A DNA stretch of 64,000 nt, from NCBI GenBank assembly GCA_944548615.1, contig OX155951.1, forward strand, positions 25,036,877 through 25,100,876. Reading direction: 5' to 3'. The notes under the pieces were generated by a model. The model did not search any database, had not been told where the DNA came from, and saw only the letters and a program-made list of their open reading frames with translations. Each line of letters opens with the position of its first letter. Position 1 is the first letter of the stretch. Of this stretch, positions 12,807 through 24,893 are shown in pieces. The DNA is from Micropterix aruncella. Lineage: Eukaryota; Arthropoda; Insecta; Lepidoptera; Micropterigidae. The position numbers were made by a program, and so were the translations under genes.

Positions 12807-13759
12807 TAGATACATTTTTGCGAGTATTACATTTTATAAACTAGTTTTATTTTAGGATTTCAATTTTGAAGTAGCTACAATTAAAAACGGTGCTACTGCG
12901 GTGTTTTATTAATGCATTGGTTATTTATTTTTAATTAAATGACATGATATAGGTAAAGATAAATGATGACTGCCGGATTTTGATTATATTGCATATATGA
13001 ACATATCTGTTATTCTTTTGTTATTTTATTTGGGGATCAGACGTGTTTCAGATTAGGCCAATCCTCTTTCCGCTGCTTTATAATAATTTCTCGAGTGTTG
13101 AAAGGAAGGCTACTGCCTCTTCGCCGTTCCTTGCTCCTTTAATTTCTTTTGAGGATTTTCTAGTTATTATTTATTATACCTTACTAAATACACTGTGCCT
13201 ACCGGTTAATTGCGACAGTTCTTCATTCGTATTGTAGGTGCTCGATTTCTCTCGTTGTTCAGTTGTCGTGCTATGTAAACCGGCTATTATCGCATTTATC
13301 GCTATCGTTAACAAGCAAATGAGTGCCTACTCAAACAAACAGCATTGAAAATGAAGGAAGAGGGAGGTCGTGGCTGAATGCTTCTGTCCCTCGTCTGTCA
13401 GCAGATAATGAACATGATTCCCACTCATATACTTGTTATTCCGTTTCGACGAAGCGCTTGCCGCGAAAAGTTATTCGCCTTATCGCAGCGCCGAGGAAGT
13501 GTTAAATTGTAAACGGGGCGTAAAAAAGATACAGTAAAGGTAAATGACATTTAATAGCCGTTTGAATGCGGCTCACTTTACTTTACAAAAAGCTCATGGA
13601 GATATGATCTTCTTTGAATATATCCAGTACCAAACTAACCTAAAACCGAGTAGGCGACGGCCTACCTACGGACTTCCCTTTATCGATTTTCCCTTTAGCA
13701 ACATTACATTCATTTATTTTATTTTGGTTAAGTTATTAAAATACTCTTTTGATAGCTTT

Positions 13760-13930
13760 CATACCCCATATGGTAACGGCCTATCTTAATGTATCTTACA
13801 GGCGGACGGCTTTTATAACATCACTTGGCAGTACAGGCGCTCACCCATCTAAGTATTGATCCTGCCCGACGCTGCTTAACTTCGGTGATCTGACGGGAGC
13901 CATTGCTTCAACGTGGCTATGAACGTTACA
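13760..13930 (-). mobile_element. 5S rRNA-derived repeat, copy 2
   Basis: This is the best copy. On the minus strand GATCACCGAAGTTAAGCAGC (box A) runs into GTCGGGC, then ACTTAGATGGGTGAGCGCCT (box C), in 5S rRNA order and spacing. The first 5S bases are replaced by unrelated sequence. The tail reads TAACGGCCTATCTTAATGTA on the plus strand, as in copy 1. It lies in the intron between exons B and C. Confidence 0.78.
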
Positions 13931-14224
13931 AGCGATTTTGGACGTTACTTATCTAACTTATCACTGTTTGCATGTACCACGTTCGGACGAAACCGGTTTC
14001 TAGTTTATTTTTCACTACTAACTAACTTTTATTTTTAAAAAATACTATAATATAGTGTATATTAATACAATATATTTTTAAAAAAAAATACATTAGGGAT
14101 TACAAAAAAAACTACAATAGGCGTTGATTCGGCAAAAACAAGAATAAGCGAATTTGAGGTTTTGCCACGGTATTAAATATATTGACAATGATATTTAGTG
14201 GAATAATTCTTGCAAAATTAATAT

Positions 14225-14440
14225 TTTAAATTGGCCTATGACTTAATTAATATTTTAAATTAATATTTTAAATTGGTCAATTGTCTATATCTATGACTGT
14301 AATACTTATACAATAGTCTATATCTATGACTGTAATATACAATTGTCTATATCATAGATATAGATAATTGCAATCATAGGACTGTAATATACAATTGCCT
14401 ATATATATGACTGTACGTAATATAATTGGTGTATGTCTAT
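14225..14440. repeat. Short tandem and inverted AT-rich repeats
   Basis: TTAATATTTTAAATTGG is repeated three times (14217-14275), followed by several direct and inverted copies of GTCTATATCTATGACTGTAA (14283-14420). Confidence 0.7.
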
Positions 14441-15487
14441 AAAAAAATATGGCCCGTTAATAAATTATATAGTGGTTGCCCGATGATGCTGCAAAAAATA
14501 CATTATCGTTTTCTGTGAATGTAATATAAATATAAAAATTATATCCATATTAAATAATTTCTAGTTTGTAATGTATTAGTTTTCAAATAGTTATTGTAAG
14601 TAGTTACGGTTCTTAAAAAATGGCCTGGAGAATATACCATTAAAAAAACTCTCCGCAATATAAGAACACACTATTTTGTGGTTTAAATACTAATAAATGT
14701 TTATTTATTTTTAGTAAGTTTGGAATATTACATTTACCTATTAATTTGTAAAATCAAAAACTTTAATTACCTACCTGGGTGCTCGAGAGGGCCACAAGAA
14801 TTATTTTACATATTAGCTCCATAAAGTTTTTTCGGCATGGGCTTGGTCCTTTTAAGAAGTGGCTGGCACCCATTTATTTCATTTAAGTACATATATGTAT
14901 TATCTACCTGTTACTTCAGCCCATTGCAAATAAGCTATGTATTCTCTAACTCAATCAAATAGAAATTCCAAGCAGACAGGGCCATTTCAATCATATCATC
15001 CGCCCTTATTGTACTTTCACCCGACCCATATATAAATAAGTACTTATAGGTAAGTGGCATCTTATACATATATTATGCAACAAAGAGAAATAAGCTAAAT
15101 CAATAGACGGCAAGTGCTTCATAATTAATCAACATAAGTATTCATATTATTTTCCACGTCGTCGTACAGACATTGGTACTATGTAATTCATAAAATTGGA
15201 ATATTCGGGTATATTATCATTTCCGCCCATCGGTCTGTCCTTTCGTAAAATAACCATATATCTACACTGATTGTCGACAATTACGGAATGAAACTTCCAA
15301 CTAAAGAAACAGCTAAACGGTAAATTATGCGTGATTGAAAGTTGATTGTAATCCGACAATAATTGTCAAGGGGTAGAAACAAAATTGAAGTGCTTTGAAA
15401 TCAGGGGTTTAATAATGGGAGCGTTTTATTGTTTTACGGTTCGGGCGGCGGGTCCGGTTAGGGGACTTAGCGATCCATGTTGCTTAC

Positions 15488-15661
15488 CGTCATCGTCCAC
15501 TTTCTTAGGAGAATTATATCCATGATCGCTGCTAGTTGCTCTATCGGGCGATGATGCTCTGTTGGGTATGCTTGGGGTGGTTGAATACTGCAAGAGTAGA
15601 GGTGGCCACATGTAAGGAGAATACGCCACTAATGGATTGTAGTACATCAGTGCTCCCAAAT
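15488..15661 (-). CDS. Internal exon B of the same putative regulator
   Basis: Minus-strand exon of 174 nt. The acceptor is tttttttttcaacag before AT TTG GGA GCA; the donor is GACG|GTAAGC. The last base of exon A (G) plus the first two here (AT) make one Asp codon, so the phase is continuous. The peptide DLGALMYYNPLVAYSPYMWP continues with PLLLQY and a Ser-rich segment (TPSIPNRASSPDRATSSDHG, then YNSPKKVDDD). SP dipeptides suggest proline-directed kinase sites. The intron to exon A is about 1.5 kb and carries a TIR element (15963-16555). If the donor is skipped the frame stays open for 20 more codons (ending AARTVKQ) to a TAA at about 15433, which would make an alternative short C-terminus. 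Confidence 0.8.
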
Positions 15662-15779
15662 CTGTTGAAAAAAAAACTATGTAAATCAAGTTAAAAAGAT
15701 CTGATAATAAAACGAATACACCAAAGGAGAAAAGTTCATATACTTGCTCTCCTGCTCTTCTCTATCTCTCCCAATCAAC

Positions 15780-15960
15780 ACTATCCTATCTCCAAGAGCT
15801 TTTTGAACCATTAAAGTCCCACGGTCTCATACTTTGGTTAGCCTCTGATAATTTACTGAAAATTCCTCACTTATTATACTGGTTACTACTCTTACTCTTA
15901 CAGTGTCCGCGTTTTAAAACCCTGGAACGATCTCACAGCAAATTCGCGAAATTCGCTTTT
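15780..15960 (+). pseudogene. Possible LINE C-terminal scrap
   Basis: The plus strand reads SVRVLKPWNDLTANSRNSLF near 15900-15960. It resembles the SVRxxxxWNxLPxxIRNS strand of LINE reverse transcriptase tails, but key residues differ. It is cut off exactly where the TIR element at 15963 begins, so the element may have inserted into an old LINE tail. Confidence 0.3.
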
Positions 15961-15962
15961 TT

Positions 15963-16555
15963 ACACGATTGCCCAACAAAAAAGCAGTGTAATGTATTCA
16001 AGGTTTGTCTATGTATGTTTTCCGTTTTTTATTCCACCATAACTTCTAAACGCTTGAATCGATTTAGAAGTGTGTGGTATTGCTAAAATTGTTATGTCAT
16101 CCTAAGTTTTACAAGGTACGTGCGACGTGCCTTTGCTCTCATATAAGGAGAAAACAGCGTCTTCGATATAATTCGCCGTGTTACGCATTGGTTACATGAC
16201 AGTCATCATTTGACAGTGTTTTTTCGTTCTTCTTCTCGACCGCCAGTAATAAAACCTGTAGGTCCAGTAACGAATAGAAGTTTTTGGAATATTTATTTAT
16301 AATAGCAAAATGAATTATACTAAATGTACCTTAACTGGCCAAATATCAGGTAAGTAATGGTCTAAATGTCCAAATGTAAATAATTTAACAAAAATATATC
16401 TTGTTTACGGTCAAATGAAAGTTCTGATTAAGTACATTCCAGAAATATACATGTATCTATATCGATAAATACATAAACCACAAATAGTTTATAAAATAAC
16501 AGTAATAAAAATAATTATAAAGAGAATAGTTCACTTTCTGTAAGGGTAGTCGTGT
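15963..16555 (-). mobile_element. ACGACTGCCC-end TIR element, longest copy
   Basis: 593 bp with ends ACACGATTGCCC and GGGTAGTCGTGT. It is homologous to copies a and b but has about 200 bp more in the middle (16110-16310). That part runs into ATGAATTATACTAAATGTAC and ends CAG|GTAAGTAA at 16349/16350, a good 5' splice site. Copies a and b keep a decayed form of the same CCTTAACT..CCAAATATCA block. It sits in the intron between exons A and B. Confidence 0.65.
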
Positions 16556-17150
16556 TGTTTTTATTCTTTTTATATAATTACTTGTTTAAATCAATTAAGA
16601 TTCCCCTCTCTATAAGGTGATCAGTTCTTTCCATTCCCTCTACTTCCTCCCCCATTTTTTTCTACTCGGGCGTTCTCAGCTTTATGTCTAGTAGTTTATT
16701 TATACGTCAATTTATTTTTATATATGTCAGAAATATTTTCATTTATTTCCACAACGAGAGCATTTATGCAAGATATTGTCAATAAGCTCACCTGTTTGTA
16801 ATTTAATTTTTAAGTGCTGTTAGGTGCTTTTTTCTGTAATTTACCGGCCCACTCAACGTGTAATATTACTTTTAGTTTAATTTCTACCACTTTGTATGAT
16901 TTTTTCTTTTTTTAATGTTATTTGTGCTCAATGATATTAAAAATAACAGTTTTTATAATTTAATAATATTATTTTATTGATTCGTCAGTTTAACGACACA
17001 TAAACAATCATTAATTTAGCATGCTGAGTGCACATAAAATATCATGTAAAAAATATGTGAAATATTTGTAATAATTAATGTAGTATTGTCTGTGTACCTA
17101 CCTTTTATTTTAAATCAATAATAAAAAAAACAGTTTGTTATTATTATTAC

Positions 17151-17520
17151 CTCTAGCACCAGCGTATTCCTTGAGTCCATTCCCGAAAGCCAGGTCCCTC
17201 GCCGAAGCCGCAAAGGAGATGGCGCTCAGTCTTTCTCTCTCCCTCTCGCACAACAGAGATAACCTCAGATCTCGCTCCCGCTCGTACAAATAGGATTCCT
17301 TCTCCACGGGAGGCGAGAGAGGGCATTCCTCCCGGTCGGGAGAGTAGGGCTCCGACTTGGGCGAGTGGTAGAGCAGGCGCGAGGCGGCCTGGGGCGGCGG
17401 CGAGGGCGTCTGGCTGGGGGGCGGGCTGTTCAGAACGGCTTGAGACACGTGGGCGGCCTGGAGACGGTTCATCAGTATGTGTCGTGGCATTTTGATTTGT
17501 GGGGCGTAGCCTGGATAGCG
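17151..17520 (-). CDS. Internal exon A of a Ser/Pro-rich putative nuclear regulator
   Basis: Open minus-strand exon of 370 nt (123 codons plus one base). The acceptor is tattgtcctcag just before CGC TAT CCA; the donor is AGAG|GTAATA. It enters in phase 0 and leaves in phase 1, matching the next exon. The peptide starts RYPGYAPQIKMPRHILMNRL, then has Pro/Ser stretches (SPPPSQTPSPPP), possible proline-directed phosphorylation sites (SPKSEPYSPDREECPLSPP) and an Arg/Glu-rich segment (YERERDLRLSLLCERERERL). The composition is like the disordered linker of a transcription factor. No DNA-binding domain is seen. From memory, YPGYAP also occurs in the linker of vertebrate PRDM1, so a Blimp-1/PRDM1-like gene is possible; an ETS repressor of the yan type is another guess. 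The exon is markedly GC-richer than its flanks. The exon call is firm; the family is not. Confidence 0.8.
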
Positions 17521-19649
17521 CTGAGGACAATACAAAGATCGATTTTAGTCTCTAGGTAGCAGAAGCTAATATAGCCGACTGGGTGATTCGTACCTTCATA
17601 CCACTGAACGATGCGTTTCGTCTTTCAACATTTGTGTTTTTTTTTGGTGATTCTATCCAGATTCTAAACCTTTGAATCGCAAGTGATATTGTAACGTATG
17701 TTATGTAATATATAATTATTATTAATGTAATATAACAAATTATATATATTTTTTAAATCGTGTAAAATTGTTTCATTAAAATTAAAATGGTTCAAACAAA
17801 ATGTAAAGAATCCAGCGGAAAATTATTAATATTATCGTTAAAAAATATTTTATGAGAGGAGAATGGCATATCTGCGGATACAGAACGAGTAAAGAGTGGT
17901 CCCTGGCTTAGTATGCATGCACCGGCTGTCAGGTGTTTATTAGGACGACATTAAGGCTTATTGATTGATTGATTGATTGATTGAACCATATTTAGGGCTA
18001 TTGAGGTTGAAAATTCAAAATATTGACAGACACCTTGAACTTCGTATTACTTCATAACTTACTATCAAATAATTACCTGAAAACGATTTGCGACAACGCA
18101 CTGATTGCCACCGACACGAAACTGACCCCCAAACAAATAAAACTTAAGTACCTCACAGTTAAGAAAAAGAATCTTTTATTGCTCCGCTCATAAACGAAAC
18201 CCTAACGAATCCAAATCGTACCGAAATTTATACCATTTTTGTTTATATTGCACTTAGCCCCTTTTTGTCTGTTTTAATATTTTTTTTGTTTTATCTATGA
18301 TTGGCCATCACTGATTTTATAACGAATTAGCGTCTTTTTGATAGCACACCTTACATCATCATGTAGTACTTTTTTCAATGATTACTATCGCACCAAAAAG
18401 TAAGTAGCCTGTTTTTGCGCTATACACACAGAACAGCGAAAGCCCTGTGCGCACAGCCTTTCGTTGTCTGTGCCTGTACCCCTCATTTATTAAGTTAATA
18501 AATTATTCGAGTAGTTAGACGCCGAACTGAATTTTTAACTCAACTTTAAAAAAAAAACATAGTTGTCAGTTAACGTAACTTCAACATTTGTTATAATAAA
18601 TCGCTTATTAGGTATATGCAATCAATTATTTTCGAAATATGCTGTTTTAACGAATTCGCTTGGCTTAATGTACACAATACGTTAGGCCAACGGCTCCCGA
18701 AGTTTCTCAGATGCGAAACCTTTAGTAATTCGCTTACTTTCATCGGAGAATTACCCCTCATAGGCGATTAAAAAAGCCCTTATTGAAGGTTTTACCTAAT
18801 CGGTCATGGCGCTGCGACGGCATTATCCTTCCACTGTCAATTTGCTCTATGATACAAAAGCCAAATAAAGTAAAATCTTGGAAACAAATAAGTGATAATG
18901 GTTTGAAATGAAACAGGTCTGTTGCCTAAAAAAACTTTATAAGAAAGTAAGGATATTATGTAGGATAACGTATTACTATCATTATGTGCAAATAGCCACC
19001 ACCGGCTAAAACAACAAAATAAAACAATAAAATTATAAACAGCAATAAAATTATTCCAAAATTTTGTTGAAATTTGTTATAACCTCCAAGATATACAATC
19101 TACTCATAAATAAGTTAGGATTTGCACCAATATGTGGTATGGCTGTTGATGGGTATCCAATACAAAAAAAAGTGGTTAAGCTTCAATTTTATTTTCTCGA
19201 AATGGATGATTTCAAATTTATTTTCTGCATAAACATGAACTTTTTTAAATGCGATCTTCAATTTTTCATTACTCTTTTCTATTTATTAATTTTTAACACC
19301 AATAAAATTGCTCGTAGCCATTTTGATTTTTTTAAACTTATACACAGATTAATTGCAATAACTTTATGGTTATAGAATGTTTGCCCAAGCCCAAGCTTTG
19401 ATTAGTCATGCGACATCCGACAATAAGCATCTTAAATAATTAAGTTTAATTTCTTGCTGTGGAATATATAATTTAGTTATGTAATAATTTATTTGATGAT
19501 TTCAATTCTAAATTGGTATATTTGTGAACTGCTTTGAATTACATTAAGCGGTTTATTTGTTGTTGGTCTGCGAAGTATTGTAATTTTTAAACTGTACTAA
19601 ATATTGTAATAAGGCTGTTGCCTTTTCGTGAAACCCGCTTTGTTTGCTG
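17521..19649. other. Noncoding sequence upstream of exon A
   Basis: Likely intron of the exon A-C gene. No upstream exon was found; a 103-codon frame at 19064-19375 is AT-rich and hydrophobic and is not supported. Confidence 0.5.
17961..17984 (+). repeat. (TTGA)n microsatellite
   Basis: Six TTGA units. Similar short arrays are (TAC)n at 36-51, (TAATT)n at 32861-32888 and (AAT)n at 52740-52756. Confidence 0.8.
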
Positions 19650-19775
19650 GTCAAAGACGTATCCAAAGGAAGGGGACGGGGGAGGCACAGTGGACGCGCC
19701 CTCCCCCACCCGATTTTTTTGGAATAAAAATTAAATCGAGAAAAATTGAGAATCAGGGAGAATCCGTGAGTTATG
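19650..19775 (+). repeat. Dispersed repeat, GACGTATCCA…AAAATTGAGAATCAGG
   Basis: AAAGACGTATCCAAAGGAAG, then a G/C-biased stretch (GGACGCGCCCTCCCCCACCC), then GAGAAAAATTGAGAATCAGG and GAGAATCCGTGA. The 3' half is the reverse complement of 24770-24860. Confidence 0.55.
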
Positions 19776-20337
19776 TATGTAGTGATTGGGTGATTTTTTT
19801 GAGCATTCCAATTCTTCAAATGGGAATAACATTAATATGTAACTTTCAGGTAGTACCTCATTTTAGTTCTTATTGTTTAATTATAATATTATGAATTTAA
19901 TATTTAATATGTAGATTACAATGTGTAATGTAACATACCTGATCATATACATACGTTGTTTTTTCCAATTTTGTTATGATACTTCCTACTGTGTGATTAT
20001 TTTTTGTATGCTTGTGCTTGATGACTATTAATATTTTTGTATGCTTGTGCTTTTAAGTGCTTGATGACTATGAATATTCTTATAATAATTATCTATTTTA
20101 TATGTATACTCATGTACATGGATTCAGCTCTATTATTATTTTTTTTTATTTTATTTGTCTGCCGTGTAAAGCCGACTTTAGTCAACGCTATTGTCGAATT
20201 ACGAATTAATATTTATCTACATATAAACTGACGAATTCTAATATACGATAATTAGCTTAAATGCATAATTCATGCTTTTATTGTATATTCTGAATGAATA
20301 AATTGAATACTGAATACTGAATACTGAAATACTGAGT

Positions 20338-20410
20338 GTCAGGTACGTATCCAGGGGAAGGGGGGGGGGGGGGGGATTCGGATTTAATCCCCGAAATCCG
20401 GCATATTTTT
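20338..20410 (+). repeat. Related GTACGTATCCA repeat with a 16-base G run
   Basis: GGTACGTATCCAGGGGAA followed by 16 G (20360-20375). It begins like the 19.65-kb repeat but differs after the G run. It is preceded by (GAATACT)n at about 20308-20331, likely the 3' tail of an unrecognised retroelement. Confidence 0.4.
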
Positions 20411-22847
20411 GTTTCATTATACGGGCAAATTCAAGTTTGTGGATACCGCTTGCGTTATTTTAATGAATGCCACTCACCGAAACTGAAGTCTGGATACGTG
20501 CCAGTTTCATCATCATCAACATCTTTCAGGCATTTCTGTAGCTTCATGCGGACACTCATCCAAATATGACTACCGGTGATTCAACGTTACTACGAATGCT
20601 ACAACTACTTCATGGGATTATGTTAATCGTACTAACATTTACTTATGTGTTTCTTTGCCTGATGAGTTTGAGTATTGCATTTTAATTTTACGTAACAAGC
20701 TGTCAATACGAAATTCGCCGATCCAGTTCGGGGACCGCTGCGTCAAGTTATTAAATACAGAACCACTCAGCTCAATTTTATCGAGTCGTAAATCTGGTGG
20801 TTCGCTTCGCCCTATCTGATTCCGTGGTCTAATTGTCATCAGAGTAAAAGCTCAACCATAACATCGATTGTTTTCGCTGATGAATGAATAATGCCCGTGA
20901 ACGTGGGACTATCGCACGTCGCCATCGTCGCTCGGCCATTTCATAATTGTCTACGTTTTCAATCGTCGCCTTTTGTTAAATCTAGATTTACTCATATAAA
21001 TATCATAGCATTTGGGGGCGATTACTAAATTACACTAAATTGGAGACAATGAAAGTTGCGCGCACGCTCCTTCCCCATATCCGGACATATGAATATTTCA
21101 CCGTTTAGACGGCACTTTAATTTCGTTCGGTTTACTTTAAAACAATCAAACTCGTATTAGGCAAACACGAGGGGGTGGTTGGGTTGATTTATCACGAGAC
21201 TATAATACCTACACGTGTTCAAAATCCAATTTCCCACGCTTTTGAAGGGCGGGTTTTTATTTAAGCACTCTTATACAATTTGTTAACTTCTATTTAGGGT
21301 GAGAAGCTACGGTAATATGTTTGAAGTTTGCGTAAAATAGACGATGGTAATTTTATTTTTATGTATTTACTGGTATTTGCTTTTATACTTCGTTATTGCT
21401 TGTGTTATTTATGGAGATAAATAATACTGCATCTGTGATATTAAAAATTAATTTTTATTTTAGGTAGGTACTTATGTTTTATTTTAGATAGGTAATTAAA
21501 GTTGAGAAATTTTAACACCAATTAATTTGAATCGGTTATTTCGAATAGGGCATCTGAGGTAGGAATTATTTTTTTCAGGAGACATAAAAAACCGTTTCTA
21601 GCCTTAAGTACCTTCAAATTGTTTAATAAAAAATATATTTAAAAAAAACAAACTAAATTTGTTTCATTTAATGTTGCACTATGTATATTTTTATATTGTT
21701 CAATTAATTAGTAATTTATTATTTATTATTTCAAAAATATGCTTCTTTCAAAACGACTGAAATGTCTCCATACAAAACTGTCCTTTTTAACATGACCATG
21801 TACTCAATCTCCATATAGCAAAACTGACATTGGACGTCTAATAGAAAATGAAGTATTAGTAGAAGCTTTTGAGTCTCGAACAGCCTGTATATTTCCTTTA
21901 TAAAAAAGTTGCCAAAACATAATTGGCATATTAAAAAATTCGATATCTGGTATAAATAAACAAAAGTACCAAATTGACTCTCGTATATCTTCGAAACTAA
22001 GCTGGGCACACGTGCTATTTTCAATTCAAACATGCGTTTTGGTGAAATGAATCGAGTTACATAAAAAAATAGTTTCCGTAAAAGTGCCCCATATAACCTC
22101 TTCGAAATGACCAATTCATTTGTTTTCCATTGATTTTTCGCACTCCAGATTTATTTATATACCTACATGCTATGTTACCCGACGCCGACGGCCGATTTTG
22201 CTGCAATCAAGAACTTCCTAATTAGTGACTCTATGAGTCCAAGATATCGACGTCATTAGATTTATAAAATCATGTAATTTTTTTCTGTTGGAAAATTTCA
22301 TCGACGTACTTACTCGATTGCGTGGTACTTAGATAGTTTTTCTAAGGCTAGGCAACCATTTTTTCGCATAATCCGCTAATTTGCTATTCAACTTTGCGAA
22401 ACTAAAAGAGATTTTAAATGATTGTGATTCGTTCACTGTCTGCTGAAACGGTTTGATACGTAAAATTATACAGTAGAACCCCTCTTCAATCATTCTTTAA
22501 CCTTTAGTTTCGCGAATGATCGCTCAAAGCGAATACGCGATGGCCCCCACTCTCGAGTCGTAAGCTTTAAATAATTGCTTTCCGAACATTCCTATATAAT
22601 CCAAGTTTTGATGTAAAAGTATGGAGTAATAATTTGATTTCCCACAGTTAATTTTCCTTTTCATTTCAATAAGTGCTTCGGCGGGGAATAATTCCTTTAT
22701 AAGTGACGGGCGGACTCAACTTACGCACGAAGGGAAAGTAAATAATTAGCATGATTTTCGATTATGGAATTGAGGTCATAATAATGAGATGTTATTAATT
22801 ATTACTAAGGTGATTTCTAGCATAGGATGGCTACAATCAACAGTACT
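20411..22847. other. Noncoding sequence with one unexplained 127-codon frame
   Basis: The minus frame 22114-21731 is open for 127 codons (LVSKIYESQFGTFVYLYQIS in the middle), strongly Phe/Leu/Tyr-rich with no domain. It may be a decayed element; I do not call it a gene. Confidence 0.4.
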
Positions 22848-24000
22848 TAGTGTACGTTATGCTAAAGAGCAGGAACAGTTTGCACTAGGCGCCGCGGACG
22901 AAATATATATTATTTTTTTCGAAATATTGCCCCATATTGCCTACGTCTATAAAAATCATTGATATTATTGCTGCACTGGTTGACAGAAACTTTCATTAGC
23001 ATCCGAAACTGCTGGACTGAGAAACTCAAAATTGGACATATTTTTACCCTCCAAAGCAAGTGCAGACTAAGGCAACATTTTGAGAAATACAAACCTCGAG
23101 AAGATAAAATGTAGGGTGAAAGTTATAGATATCTCAGCATTCATCAACTTTCATGTCTAGGTCTTTCGCAGTGCAGGCCCGGCCCGACTCTGGAATTCCG
23201 TGCCTTTACCGATAAGACAACTTGAAAACGTGAGCGGGTTTAAAAAATCGTTTAAGAGATATTTACTCAACTCATGAACGCCCCCTTCCCCTCCCGTCTG
23301 CTTTGCTTGTCTTTATATTCCACTCCTCCCTTCAATATCGAGTTGGTATACGTTACTATTCACTGTTTTATACTTTATCCTATGATGACTATTATGTAGG
23401 TAAGTGTATTCATTTATTACTTGTGAATTAATTTGCCCACATAAACCTTTAGTCACAATAACCCTGGTGGTATGGCCGTAAGATATTGCCACTTGGCAAT
23501 AGGCCCACCACATTGTACTCTTACGTGTGTGCAATAAAGCTTTTCAAACAAACAAACAAACTATCGAACGCGTATCTCCGAAATATTTAAATAACATGAC
23601 TGCCTTAGCGAAGTATGGGAATAAGTGTGCTTTATGCTAAAGATCAAGAACAGTTTCAACCTAGGCGCCTCGGACAAAAATATTTAATTAATTTTTCGAA
23701 ATATTGCCCCATATCTACATTAATAAGATTGTTGTTAGTATTACTGCACTGGCTGACAGAATCTTTCAGAAGCAGCCGAAACTGTTGGACTGGGAGACTC
23801 AACATTTTGGAAATATTTTTACCCTACAAAGTAAGTGCAGACTAAGATAAGATTTTGCGGAGCACAAACCTTGATAGGATAAATTCTAGGGTGAAAGTTT
23901 TAGACTATCGAACGCGTATCTTAGAAATATTTAAATCACATGACCGCCCTAGCGAAGTAAGGGAATAAGTATTCTTTATGCTAAAGATCAGGAATAGTTT
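22848..24000 (+). repeat. Tandem repeat of about 344-bp unit, interrupted by a LINE
   Basis: Unit starts CTATCGAACGCGTATCT and contains TTATGCTAAAGATCA…GAACAGTTT, TTCGAAATATTGCCCCATAT and TTTTTACCCT.CAAAG..AGTGCAGACTAAG. Copy 1 is 22848-23128 (5' cut), copy 2 is 23559-23902, and copy 3 begins at 23903 and stops near 24000. The LINE at 23130-23560 sits between copies 1 and 2 at the unit boundary. Open frames within are not conserved between copies. Confidence 0.7.
23130..23560 (+). pseudogene. LINE 3' end inserted in a tandem repeat
   Basis: The plus strand carries a degraded tail (…ctggaattccgtgcctttaccg, WNSVPLPIRQLEN-like; stop near 23275), a 3' UTR with the hairpin GTAAGATATTGCCACTTGGC (from 23478) and a (CAAA)n end at 23546-23560. 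It is closely related to the copy at 36405-36985 on the other strand. Its boundaries are sharp because the repeat unit it interrupted is known from the neighbouring copies. Confidence 0.75.
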
Positions 24001-24122
24001 CCCCCGAAAATGAAAACGGAGATATTTCCATCTACAGGCACGATTTTTCGCTATAATTTCATAAGTCTATCCCAAATTGAATTATATCAATTGTACGCAG
24101 ACGATATTTCATTCTTTTTCAA

Positions 24123-24269
<147 letters not shown>

Positions 24270-24754
24270 TAAGGATATCGCAAGGGTTTCAATCTTGAAA
24301 CCTTTGCTAAGAGGCAATGATATAGTGGAAAAGCTATATGGTTCCCGAAAACAAATTATGGTGAAGATGTTCTAGAAAATATTATGCGAAATTGCCAGGA
24401 CCTTTCAATTAAGTGTCAATTTAAGCAGTGCCATATATCATTAAAAAAATATATAGTGCTGATATGATTGTGTAAAATCTGTATATTTTATGTTTTCCAT
24501 TCTCAATTAAGTTATAGCGTTATGTTCTGGGGAATGGATGCAATTTCATTATGGATATTTTGCTTTCAAAGGAAACAATTCAAAATGTGCACTCAGTAGC
24601 TTCCTATACATCCTGCAAGCTGTAGTTAATCGAGTTTGGGGGGGAGGGCTGTCATTAAAATAACGCGCGCGCAATACCCACCAAACTTGAAATTGCCTGT
24701 AGAATGAAACGAAAATACGCCGGATTTGGATTTTTTAACTACATATCCCTCCCT

Positions 24755-24893
24755 CCCGGATACAGGTACATAAGTCGCGGATTCTCCCTGATTCTCAATT
24801 TTTCTCGCCTTTACTTTTTTTACTCAAAAAAAAATCGTGGCGGACGCGTCCCCTGTCCCCTGTCCCCCGTCCCCTCCCCTTCGTCCGTGACAC
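24755..24893 (-). repeat. Inverted copy of the 19.65-kb dispersed repeat
   Basis: CGGATTCTCCCTGATTCTCA and ATTTTTCTCGCCTTTACTTT on the plus strand are the complement of the 19.7-kb block, followed by GGACGCGTCCCCTGTCCCC-type C-rich sequence. Confidence 0.55.

Larger units (their letters stand above)
12108..15487 (-). other. Intron between exons B and C
   Basis: About 3.4 kb between GTAAGC (at 15487) and the CAG at 12108-12110. It holds a CACTGAG-end MITE (12359-12806), a 5S-derived repeat (about 13760-13930), AT-rich minisatellite-like sequence (14225-14440) and a 13-base G run (12249-12261). No coding exon was recognised inside it. Confidence 0.7.

Noticed and set aside
13816..13930. Functional 5S rRNA gene
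   Set aside because: The first part of 5S is missing and the 3' part runs into a repeat tail; three diverged copies share that tail.
11728..17520. Naming the gene Blimp-1 outright
   Set aside because: Only two short remembered motif similarities support it, and neither the PR domain nor the zinc fingers is in the window.
19064..19375. 103-codon plus-strand frame
   Set aside because: Phe/Ile/Leu/Lys-rich chance frame in AT-rich DNA.
21731..22114. 127-codon minus-strand frame as a membrane protein gene
   Set aside because: Hydrophobic content follows from AT-rich composition; no signal, domain or splice context was seen.
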